Shown piece by piece: positions 36,714 to 42,183 of a DNA stretch of 43,154 nucleotides. Under the pieces are notes generated by a model. That model did not search any database and was not told the DNA's origin. It saw nothing but the letters and a program-made list of their open reading frames with translations. Every line of letters begins with the position of its first letter. The stretch's first letter is position 1. The position numbers and the translations under genes are program-made. Source of the DNA: a virus; IMG/VR virus record IMGVR_UViG_3300047471_000916, positions 1-43,154 of that record. The stretch is one strand, 5' to 3'.

Positions 36714-36905
36714 ATGAAGCCCCTCGCCGCCGAGCCGGTCCTCAGCGCCGCCGCCCTCTCGGGCATCCTTATCGGCCTCGCCTCCCACTTCCATATCGTG
36801 CTCGACGCCGGCTTGACGGAAACCCTTCTCGCCGCGCTGCTGCCGGTGGCGCTCTCGTTCCTGGCCCGCGCCAGGGTCTCGCCGGCGAAGCCCGCCAAGC
36901 GTTGA
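36714..36905 (+). CDS. Small holin-like membrane protein
   Basis: A 63-residue protein starting at ATG 36714. The pattern EPVLSAAALSGILIGLASHF, then AGLTETLLAALLPVALSFLA and a basic end (RARVSPAKPAKR), is that of small actinophage holin-like proteins with one or two spans and a C-terminal R-x-x-V-x-P. It would form membrane pores for lysin release. Its ribosome-binding site is not obvious, and it may depend on the AGGAGG-GTG start in another frame just upstream. Its stop overlaps the next promoter. Confidence 0.55.
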   Translation: MKPLAAEPVLSAAALSGILIGLASHFHIVLDAGLTETLLAALLPVALSFLARARVSPAKPAKR

Positions 36906-36930
36906 CGCGCGGCAACCGCTTCGCTACGCT
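36902..36930 (+). promoter_or_regulatory. Sigma-70-type promoter with the shared operator-like box
   Basis: TTGACG (36902-36907), a 17-base spacer and TACGCT (36925-36930). The leader has GATCCTGT (36939-36946) and a GGAGG site before the ATG at 36969. It opens the second early gene block. Confidence 0.8.
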
Positions 36931-36968
36931 CTGCGCGTGATCCTGTTCTCTCGAAGCTGGAGGTAGCG

Positions 36969-37145
36969 ATGCCCCTCACCGTCGCCGACATTAATGAGCT
37001 GCGGGGCCGGGATCGCCAAGAGCTCCTTGCCGTCGCTGAGGAATTCGGATTGTCCAAGCTCCTGCGCGAGTCCCTGCCGACCAACGATGCTCTGCGCCTG
37101 GCGATTCTCACGGCCCGTGTCGAGCGGGAGGAGGCGAAGTCGTGA
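36969..37145 (+). CDS. Small helical protein
   Basis: A 58-residue protein starting at ATG 36969, with GGAGG 7 bases before. VADINELRGRDRQELLAVAE then GLSKLLRESLP looks like a small helix-extended-loop-helix (SAP/Rho-N-like) module, known to bind nucleic acid or act as an adaptor; this is weak. It is the first gene of the early block and overlaps the next start (GTGA). Confidence 0.55.
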   Translation: MPLTVADINELRGRDRQELLAVAEEFGLSKLLRESLPTNDALRLAILTARVEREEAKS

Positions 37146-37354
37146 ACGTTGCGACTACGCCCCCGCATAGCTTCCGGCCATTGCGACCCTGGGATATCCG
37201 CCCCAGCGGGCGCTGCCGATGCTGCTACCTACCGATGAACGCGCACCCGATTCACTATCCACCTCCGGCAAGAGCGATGGGTGATAGGCGCAAGGCGGAG
37301 ATGTCGTTCTTCGCGGGGGAAGGCGAGGAGAAACCGTGGGACATCGAGTCGTGA
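37142..37354 (+). CDS. Small CxxC protein
   Basis: A 70-residue protein starting at GTG 37142 (GTGA overlap). CRCC (about 24-27) and a nearby His (HPIHY) could bind a metal. The rest is Pro-rich. No family is recognised. Confidence 0.45.
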   Translation: MNVATTPPHSFRPLRPWDIRPSGRCRCCYLPMNAHPIHYPPPARAMGDRRKAEMSFFAGEGEEKPWDIES

Positions 37355-37629
37355 AGGTGCCGGAGGAGTGGATGGATGCCTTTCTAAAGGATGCGAGCCT
37401 CGGGCTCACGCGACCAGCCATTCAGCGCGAGCGCATCCGCAAAGCCCTTCAAGCCGTGCTACCGAAGGTGCGGGAGCGACTGCTTGACGGAGAAACGATG
37501 ACGCGGGCGTGGGAGGCGCGACCCGCCGGCAAAAAGAGCATTCGCGGTGTCACCTGGGCAGAACAGGTTCAGAACTCGATCAAGGCAGCCTTCGATGCCG
37601 CCTTCCCCGAGGAGGACTCAGATGCTTAG
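37351..37629 (+). CDS. Hypothetical protein
   Basis: A 92-residue, helix-rich protein starting at GTG 37351 by GTGA overlap (a GTG 15 bases upstream is also in frame). VPEEWMDAFLKDASLGLTRP, then RIRKALQAVLPKVRERLLDG and AEQVQNSIKAAFDAAFP. No family is recognised. Confidence 0.55.
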   Translation: MKVPEEWMDAFLKDASLGLTRPAIQRERIRKALQAVLPKVRERLLDGETMTRAWEARPAGKKSIRGVTWAEQVQNSIKAAFDAAFPEEDSDA

Positions 37630-37810
37630 GCGCTGGCTACTGCGGAGACTCGAACTGCGACTGGTCGATGTCGAAGATCGGATCACGAAATGGGGCTGGT
37701 CCGACAAGCCGAGCGCAAAAGCGTTCTGGAAGAAGCGCAAGGAACGGTTGCAGCGCCGTGTCGCTCGCCTGCGGGCCAAGATGGGTCTGGAGGAGGACGA
37801 CGATGCCTGA
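37622..37810 (+). CDS. Small basic helical protein
   Basis: A 62-residue protein starting at ATG 37622 (overlap of 8 bases). It is strongly basic and helical (LRRWLLRRLELRLVDVEDR, then FWKKRKERLQRRVARLRAKM) with an acidic end (LEEDDDA). It could be a coiled-coil nucleic-acid-binding protein. Confidence 0.55.
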   Translation: MLRRWLLRRLELRLVDVEDRITKWGWSDKPSAKAFWKKRKERLQRRVARLRAKMGLEEDDDA

Positions 37811-38000
37811 TCCGCCGCGCCTCAGCTGGACCCAGCCGAGCTGCCTGGAGTGCTGGATCGCCCGCAACCCCGGTCGGCTGGCGACCAGGGTCAAGGATGC
37901 CGAGCGAGAGAGCTGCGTCTACTGCGGCGAGGGAACCGAAGACGGCATCTACGTTCGCATCGACCCCGCCGAGGCTCCCCACCCGACGCTGACGAAGTGA
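37803..38000 (+). CDS. Small zinc-binding phage protein
   Basis: A 65-residue protein starting at ATG 37803 (overlap of 8 bases). SWTQPSCLECWIARNPGRLA then CVYCGEGTEDGIYVRIDPAE follows a family seen in many actinobacterial phages: L-x-W-x-Q-P-x-C-x-x-C, N-P-G-R, C-x-x-C-G and G-I-Y-V-R-x-D-P. Four Cys would hold a zinc. The role is unknown. Confidence 0.65.
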   Translation: MPDPPRLSWTQPSCLECWIARNPGRLATRVKDAERESCVYCGEGTEDGIYVRIDPAEAPHPTLTK

Positions 38001-38146
38001 AACGCTCGGCCCGCTCTAACCCAGAGGAGTGGCGGCGCCTGCTGGGCGAGCGCCCGACCCCCGACAGCGGCGCCAAGGTTCCCTCGAACATCGTCCGCCG
38101 TCCCTTGCCGGAGCCGCGGATGAGGCGGGTGAAGGGCGATGGCTGA
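37997..38146 (+). CDS. Tiny basic protein
   Basis: A 49-residue protein starting at GTG 37997 (GTGA overlap). It is rich in Arg, Pro and Lys (RSNPEEWRRLLGERP then RRPLPEPRMRRVKGDG) and probably disordered. No family is recognised. Confidence 0.45.
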   Translation: MKRSARSNPEEWRRLLGERPTPDSGAKVPSNIVRRPLPEPRMRRVKGDG

Positions 38147-38339
38147 GCAGCCGGGAACGCACTCCCCCCCGATCCATCTCTGGCTGCGGTTCTGCCCGGT
38201 GTGCGGGCGGGATGACCTCAGCGAGGACCTGCTCGATGGTCATCTCAAGGGGAATCTCATAGAATTCTGCCCCGGCATCGTCGAAACGCTCCGCTATGAC
38301 CTCGCCCACTCCGACCTCGCCGAGAGCAAGGGCAAGTGA
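38139..38339 (+). CDS. Small Cys/His protein
   Basis: A 66-residue protein starting at ATG 38139 (overlap of 8 bases). CPVCGRDDLSEDLLDGH (about 19-35) and a later Cys (EFCPG) could bind zinc as Cys2-His-Cys. The C-terminal helix is acidic. No family is recognised. Confidence 0.5.
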   Translation: MAEQPGTHSPPIHLWLRFCPVCGRDDLSEDLLDGHLKGNLIEFCPGIVETLRYDLAHSDLAESKGK

Positions 38340-38878
38340 AGCGCAAGGCCCCAGCCTGGCTCCGTGAAAGTTTCCGTGACGGGATTGACGAGCGGGCAAT
38401 TCCGCCGGGCGCTCCGCGACTCGGCTTTCGCGGGCTCGACGGTCGCTCGACGGCTTGTTGGCTAGCACCGTTCGACCCGCTCAAGCGTCCCTGCGAGGGT
38501 CGGTTGGAGCGTTTTCATTTCGTCGGGAGGCAGAGAGTCGAAAATGCGCTGGGGGCGCTGCTACCGGCACCCACGCCCTGTGATGAGTGCAAGGGCACCG
38601 GCCGGGCCTTCGACAACATCGACGGCATGAGCGCCATCCTGGCCGCTACGCCCTGTCCTGCCTGCTTCGGAACCGGCACCTATGACCTAGCGGCCGTGAT
38701 TCTGCTCGCCGCCTGGTGCCCGAGGAACGGAGGCATTGCCTGCGTCGGCCACCATAGACGCCTAGACAGTGCGGCAACCCCGTCCCTCACCGTCCCCCGC
38801 GCTGCCCTTCCGGCCCATGTCGAGGAGTTCGCGGCGGATTATGGCTTGGAGCTTGAGCTGGAGCGGAAATTCCCGTGA
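38336..38878 (+). CDS. Protein with DnaJ-type CxxCxGxG repeats
   Basis: A 180-residue protein starting at GTG 38336 (GTGA overlap). Near the middle, CDECKGTGRA (about 82-91) and CPACFGTGTY (about 109-118) are two C-x-x-C-x-G-x-G units that in DnaJ bind one zinc. Here they are not followed by other DnaJ parts. The segment RQRVENALGALLPAPTPCD before them is helical. It is probably a small zinc-binding phage protein; no chaperone role is implied. Confidence 0.6.
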   Translation: MKRKAPAWLRESFRDGIDERAIPPGAPRLGFRGLDGRSTACWLAPFDPLKRPCEGRLERFHFVGRQRVENALGALLPAPTPCDECKGTGRAFDNIDGMSAILAATPCPACFGTGTYDLAAVILLAAWCPRNGGIACVGHHRRLDSAATPSLTVPRAALPAHVEEFAADYGLELELERKFP

Positions 38879-39051
38879 CCGCGAAGCTGCATCTCGAACT
38901 CAGCGAAGGCGCGGCGGGCCATCTCGGCGAGATCATGCGCGGGGAGACCGACGGCGTCGATCCTCGCGGCGGCTGCATCTTCTGCACGGAGATCGTGCAT
39001 GCCCTCGCGACCCTGAACCCCGAATTCGGACTCGATCCGCCCGATGCTTGA
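38875..39051 (+). CDS. Tiny CxxC protein
   Basis: A 58-residue protein starting at GTG 38875 (GTGA overlap). CIFC (about 34-37) is followed by T-E-I-V-H. The N-terminal half is a short beta-helix (KLHLELSEGAAGHLGEIMRG). Its stop codon overlaps the -35 of the next promoter. No family is recognised. Confidence 0.5.
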   Translation: MTAKLHLELSEGAAGHLGEIMRGETDGVDPRGGCIFCTEIVHALATLNPEFGLDPPDA

Positions 39052-39076
39052 CGCGCGGCAACTGCTCCGCTAGTCT
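39048..39076 (+). promoter_or_regulatory. Sigma-70-type promoter with the shared operator-like box
   Basis: TTGACG (39048-39053), a 17-base spacer and TAGTCT (39071-39076). The leader has GATCCTGT (39083-39090) and TAGGAGG before the TTG at 39111. The -35 overlaps the stop codon of the gene upstream. Confidence 0.8.
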
Positions 39077-39110
39077 CGCTCCGATCCTGTCCCCCCGTTA
39101 GGAGGCTCTC

Positions 39111-39488
39111 TTGGCTGAGGAAAGCGGTTCCCGACTTGATGTCCCGGAGGAGGCGGTAGAGGCGGCGAAGACGGCCATGGTCGAGCACATTCCGGGTTGC
39201 GGTCCGCGTCCGGCCGCGTTCTCACCGGATATCAATTCGGCCGCATGGGCTGCCATCGAAGCCGTCGCCCCAGCCCTCCGCAAGCAGGGAGCCGAGGAAG
39301 AGAGGGAGCGGATAAGGACGACGCTTCCCGATCCCGAGAAGCTACGGCTCCTCGCTGCATGGTTCGACTCGCAGCAAGCGGATGGTCGTTGGGGTGCTGG
39401 TCGCGAGGTCCAAACCGACCTTCGCAAGTGGGCGGACGACATCGGCGGATTGGTAGCCGCCCTCGACAACTTGGAGGCTTCCCGATGA
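39111..39488 (+). CDS. Hypothetical helical protein (paralog of the gene at 39640)
   Basis: A 125-residue protein starting at TTG 39111, with AGGAGG 8 bases before. It has a helix starting EEAVEAAKTAMVEHIPGCG, then EERERIRTTLPDPEKL, and ends LVAALDNLEASR. The gene at 39640 shares the GAEEERER and AALDN-EAS segments and exact DNA repeats (22 bases). Similar proteins in actinophages often carry the pattern A-A-x-x-A-[IV]-x-x-x-x-x. No function is known. Confidence 0.6.
   Translation: MAEESGSRLDVPEEAVEAAKTAMVEHIPGCGPRPAAFSPDINSAAWAAIEAVAPALRKQGAEEERERIRTTLPDPEKLRLLAAWFDSQQADGRWGAGREVQTDLRKWADDIGGLVAALDNLEASR
39290..39311 (+). repeat. 22-base direct repeat, copy 1
   Basis: Identical to 39783-39804; it encodes the AEEERE segment in both related genes. 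It points to a duplication or recombination between neighbours. Confidence 0.8.
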
Positions 39489-39492
39489 CCGA
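39473..39492 (+). repeat. 20-base direct repeat around a start codon, copy 1
   Basis: GGAGGCTTCCCGATGACCGA contains the ribosome-binding site and ATG of the gene at 39485. It is identical to 39628-39647. Confidence 0.8.
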
Positions 39493-39643
39493 GCATGAGC
39501 ACGTGTACGGGATCTGGGAAGGCTCCGCCGCCGATGGCTGGACGCGGAGATGCATCTGTCCGCCCAGCAGCGACCCGGCGAATCGGTGCCCGTCAAAAGA
39601 GACACCGCCTGGTCCTTATCCCGGTAAGGAGGCTTCCCGATGA
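39485..39643 (+). CDS. Tiny CxC protein
   Basis: A 52-residue protein starting at ATG 39485 (ATGA overlap) with GGAGG upstream. It has an N-terminal TEHEHVYGIWEGSAADGW segment, CIC and one more Cys near residue 41. The second half is Pro-rich. It may bind metal through His and Cys. No family is recognised. Confidence 0.5.
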   Translation: MTEHEHVYGIWEGSAADGWTRRCICPPSSDPANRCPSKETPPGPYPGKEASR

Positions 39644-39647
39644 CCGA
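39628..39647 (+). repeat. 20-base direct repeat around a start codon, copy 2
   Basis: Identical to 39473-39492; it holds the ribosome-binding site and ATG of the gene at 39640. Confidence 0.8.
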
Positions 39648-40023
39648 CCCCACTCCCAAGCGCAAGCGCTCCCTGACGCGGTATCGACTCGCCTCAGTTC
39701 AGGGATATGTCGGAAGGATTGTTGAGGACCGAACTGGGGGCATAGTTCTCTGGCCCGACCACGAGAAAGCCGTACAGCGCATAGCCGAGGAAGAGAGGGA
39801 GCGGCTGGGAATCAAGTATCTAGAGCAGGGGGCGGTCCCCCAGCCGTTCTGGAACGACTTCGGCGACGCGATGATGGGCGACCCGGCTGTAGTCGCTGCT
39901 CTTGACAGGTTCAGCTTCGATGGACGCGGCTACAGCGTCGCTACGGCGAATCGAATGCGCGAAGCCTTCACTGCTGCCTTCGGGATTGCTCTCGCCGCCC
40001 TCGATAACCAGGAGGCTTCGTGA
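39640..40023 (+). CDS. Hypothetical helical protein (paralog of the gene at 39111)
   Basis: A 127-residue protein starting at ATG 39640 (ATGA overlap). It has an N-terminal basic part (TPKRKRSLTRYRLASVQG), then HEKAVQRIAEEERERLG and a C-terminal AFTAAFGIALAALDNQEAS. The C-terminal half resembles the gene at 39111. An acidic pair (DAMMGDPAVVAALDRF) lies between. Function is unknown. Confidence 0.6.
   Translation: MTDPTPKRKRSLTRYRLASVQGYVGRIVEDRTGGIVLWPDHEKAVQRIAEEERERLGIKYLEQGAVPQPFWNDFGDAMMGDPAVVAALDRFSFDGRGYSVATANRMREAFTAAFGIALAALDNQEAS
39783..39804 (+). repeat. 22-base direct repeat, copy 2
   Basis: Identical to 39290-39311. Confidence 0.8.
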
Positions 40024-40226
40024 TGGGTATCGGCAAGCCATTCATCGACCTTCGACAGGGCGTAACGGGTGCCGCGCGTGGTTTCGGCGAAGCGCTGAGA
40101 CTCGCGGCGAGACCTACCCCGCTCCAACCGGAAATCTGCGCCCAGGACTCTGAAGCCCCAGATCGCCAAAAGGCACCGTTGCCAGTGAGCTTGGACGGGA
40201 AGGAGGTGCAGGGCGATGGGGAGTGA
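40020..40226 (+). CDS. Hypothetical protein
   Basis: A 68-residue protein starting at GTG 40020 or the ATG 3 bases later; GGAGG lies upstream. It has a short helix (GVTGAARGFGEALRLAARP) and a Pro/Gln-rich rest. The GARGFGEAL part could be an amphipathic helix. No family is recognised. Confidence 0.45.
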   Translation: MMGIGKPFIDLRQGVTGAARGFGEALRLAARPTPLQPEICAQDSEAPDRQKAPLPVSLDGKEVQGDGE

Positions 40227-40401
40227 GGCAATTGAACGGCTGATTTGCGAGTACGAGGGCAGAGCCAAAGACCCGAGCGCCTACCGGCAGGTCGCGGCCA
40301 CATATCGGCTGGTCATCAGCGACCTCCGCAAGCTGCTCTCCCCGACCGATTACGAGGTCAAAGCCGCTGCCCTAGACACCCTGGAGGCCGACCATGACTG
40401 A
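40216..40401 (+). CDS. Small helical protein
   Basis: A 61-residue protein starting at ATG 40216 (overlap of 11 bases) with GGAGG upstream. It is all helical (EAIERLICEYEGRAKDPS, then YRQVAATYRLVISDLRKLL). No family is recognised. Confidence 0.5.
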   Translation: MGSEAIERLICEYEGRAKDPSAYRQVAATYRLVISDLRKLLSPTDYEVKAAALDTLEADHD

Positions 40402-40555
40402 GAGGGTGGAGCGGTTCAGTGGTCAGGCCCGCGAGGCGATCCGCAATGCGGCTGCCGACATAAAGCGCTGCCACGAAACGCCCGCCGAGGAGTGGGGTGG
40501 GCATAAGGGCAAGCCCAAGGACCTCGGCGGGGGCATAAGGGCGTGGATGGGATGA
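40394..40555 (+). CDS. Tiny hypothetical protein
   Basis: A 53-residue protein starting at ATG 40394 (overlap of 8 bases) with GGAGG upstream. A helix (RFSGQAREAIRNAAADIKRC) is followed by a Gly/Lys-rich end. Its stop overlaps the start of the Rad52-like gene. No family is recognised. Confidence 0.5.
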   Translation: MTERVERFSGQAREAIRNAAADIKRCHETPAEEWGGHKGKPKDLGGGIRAWMG

Positions 40556-41571
40556 CCGACAAGCCGCTGCCCCCAATCCCGACCGCGAAGATCGAGGAGG
40601 CGCTGATCCATCTGCGCCGCCCCTTCACCCCCGGAGCGGTGCGCTGGAAGGTCCAGGTCACGGGGCCGAAAGAAGCCAAGGAGAAGACCTGGGCCACGGT
40701 GGTCGGCTACATCGACGCGCGCCTGGTCGCCGAGCGGCTGAATGCGGTCGTCGCCGGCGGCTGGACCGAGCAGGAGTCCCCGCTGGAGGGCAAGCCGAAC
40801 CTGATGCGCTACCGGCTGACGGTGCTGAGCCAGACCCACACCGATGTCGGCGAGGGCCAAGGCCACAGCGAGGGCATGAAGGCCAAGGCGGCGGACTCCG
40901 ATGCTCTGAAGCGGGTCGCGGTTCGCTTCGGCGTCGGCGCCTATCTCTACGCGATGCCGCCCTTCAACCTCTACGTCACGCCCTCGGGCGAAGTGCGAGA
41001 CGACAAACCGACTCTGGCGCGGATGAAGTCGGGCAAGGCCGGATACCTCAAGGAGCCGCACGAGCGCTGGCTGCGCGAAGCCTACGAACGCTGGCTGGCC
41101 TCCGACGATAACCGCTTCGGCGAGCCGCTGGACCACGGCGATGCGCGGACGGGTTCGGTCGGCGGGCTGGCCGAGGGGATGGCGGCGCCGGAGGAGGATG
41201 AGACGCCGGAGGAGGCCCAGCAGCCGCTGACCGACGAGAAGGCGACGAAGCTGCGGAAGGGCATCGACGCCGCCTATCGCGAACTCGCCCAGGTCAACCC
41301 CGACCGACTGGCCCCGGGCCGCTCCGCGAAGATGGTCCGCGACGCCCAGCATTCCCACGAGGAACTCGGGCGGGTCGCCAAGGCCATCGAGAACCTGCGC
41401 GACACCGAGAAGGTGCTCGACACTCGGCGCGTGGAGCTCTTTCGCCTGATCGGCGCGAAGAAAGCCAAGCCCCTGATCGACTCCGCCGAACGTCGCGGCT
41501 CCCAGCAAGAGCGGATCGAGTCGGTCGAGAAGGCGATTGCGGAGGCGAAGGAGGGCGGATCGGATGGCTGA
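40552..41571 (+). CDS. Rad52-like single-strand annealing protein
   Basis: A 339-residue recombinase that would pair single strands during phage recombination. ATG 40552 overlaps the preceding stop; an ATG 9 bases earlier is also in frame. The Rad52/22 core (about 10-150) shows GYIDARLVAERLNAVVAGGW (about 53-72), a short beta section (RYRLTVLSQTHTDVGEGQ), then KAADSDALKRVAVRFGVGAY (about 115-134) and LYAMPPFNLYV. The D-A-L-K-R-x-A-x-x-x-G motif is the family hallmark. The rest is charged helix, ending in a coiled coil. It lies two genes before a Cas4/RecB-like exonuclease, a usual pairing. Confidence 0.85.
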   Translation: MTDKPLPPIPTAKIEEALIHLRRPFTPGAVRWKVQVTGPKEAKEKTWATVVGYIDARLVAERLNAVVAGGWTEQESPLEGKPNLMRYRLTVLSQTHTDVGEGQGHSEGMKAKAADSDALKRVAVRFGVGAYLYAMPPFNLYVTPSGEVRDDKPTLARMKSGKAGYLKEPHERWLREAYERWLASDDNRFGEPLDHGDARTGSVGGLAEGMAAPEEDETPEEAQQPLTDEKATKLRKGIDAAYRELAQVNPDRLAPGRSAKMVRDAQHSHEELGRVAKAIENLRDTEKVLDTRRVELFRLIGAKKAKPLIDSAERRGSQQERIESVEKAIAEAKEGGSDG

Positions 41572-41905
41572 GGTGGAGCGCTGGACGATCCCAGTCTGCG
41601 ATCGCTGCGGGACTGGTGGCGAAGAGGGATGTCACTGCCCGCCAGAGACGTATGAGAGCGACATCGAGGTGGTCCGCTACTCCGACTACGAGCGGGTCGC
41701 AGCCGACCGCAGGGCGGCCGAGGCCGAACGGGACCACATCGCTATCGAAGCACTGGCGATGGCAGAGGAGTTGGATAGCGGCGGGGACGCTCTGAAGCGT
41801 CGGTATCGGTCGGTCGAAGAGATCAAGCGCGAGTTCTTCCCCGCTCTCTTTGCCGAGGAGCAGAAGGTATGCGTTTCATCAAGGGCCACCAAGCCCGGTT
41901 GCTGA
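41564..41905 (+). CDS. Hypothetical protein with a Cys-rich start
   Basis: A 113-residue protein starting at ATG 41564 (overlap of 8 bases). The N-terminus has CDRCGTGGEEGCHC (about 12-25), with four Cys and a His, a likely zinc site. A long acidic coiled coil follows (ERVAADRRAAEAERDHIAIE). Its end overlaps the HNH gene by 37 bases, so the C-terminus may differ in relatives. Function is unknown. Confidence 0.55.
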   Translation: MAEVERWTIPVCDRCGTGGEEGCHCPPETYESDIEVVRYSDYERVAADRRAAEAERDHIAIEALAMAEELDSGGDALKRRYRSVEEIKREFFPALFAEEQKVCVSSRATKPGC

Positions 41906-42183
41906 CGGGACCAAAAAACAGCCGCTTCAACGGAGGATTCAGCATTCTGGACAACGGTCGCGCACTCGTCTATGGCCGGGACGGTTCGTTGTGCACCTTC
42001 GCACGGGTCATGATGGAAGCGCATCTCGGTCGGGAACTTGGTCCGCAGGAGATCGTCCACCACATCAACGGCGACCCGAGCGATGATCGGCTGAAGAATC
42101 TCGAAGTCCTGACCCGCGCCGAGCATGTAGAAGTCCATCAGGCGGAGCTAGCCGCGGGGCGATTGAGGGCAGCAGAAGCGTGA
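41869..42183 (+). CDS. HNH endonuclease
   Basis: A 104-residue protein starting at ATG 41869, with GAAGG upstream. The HNH core is clear: GPQEIVHHINGDPSDDRLKN (about 58-77) and LEVLTRAEHVEVHQ (about 78-91), with H64-H65, N67 and H87 in the HNH places. The N-terminal 40 residues (RFNGGFSILDNGRALVYGRD) are like the strands that precede HNH in phage endonucleases. It overlaps both neighbours, so it is built into the operon; a role in recombination or as a homing nuclease is possible. Confidence 0.82.
   Translation: MRFIKGHQARLLTGPKNSRFNGGFSILDNGRALVYGRDGSLCTFARVMMEAHLGRELGPQEIVHHINGDPSDDRLKNLEVLTRAEHVEVHQAELAAGRLRAAEA

Larger units (their letters stand above)
36638..36940 (+). other. Possible short upstream peptide of the holin-like gene
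   Basis: A GTG at 36638 has the best Shine-Dalgarno in the window (AGGAGG, 4 bases away). The first 22 residues (NLIQILIDKLALATVNYVVVA) are natural, but from 36714 on the frame is only the shadow of the holin-like ORF read in another phase. Either a short peptide extends into it, or a frameshift (natural or error) joins this start to the holin-like frame. The short spacing leaves this open. Confidence 0.3.
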
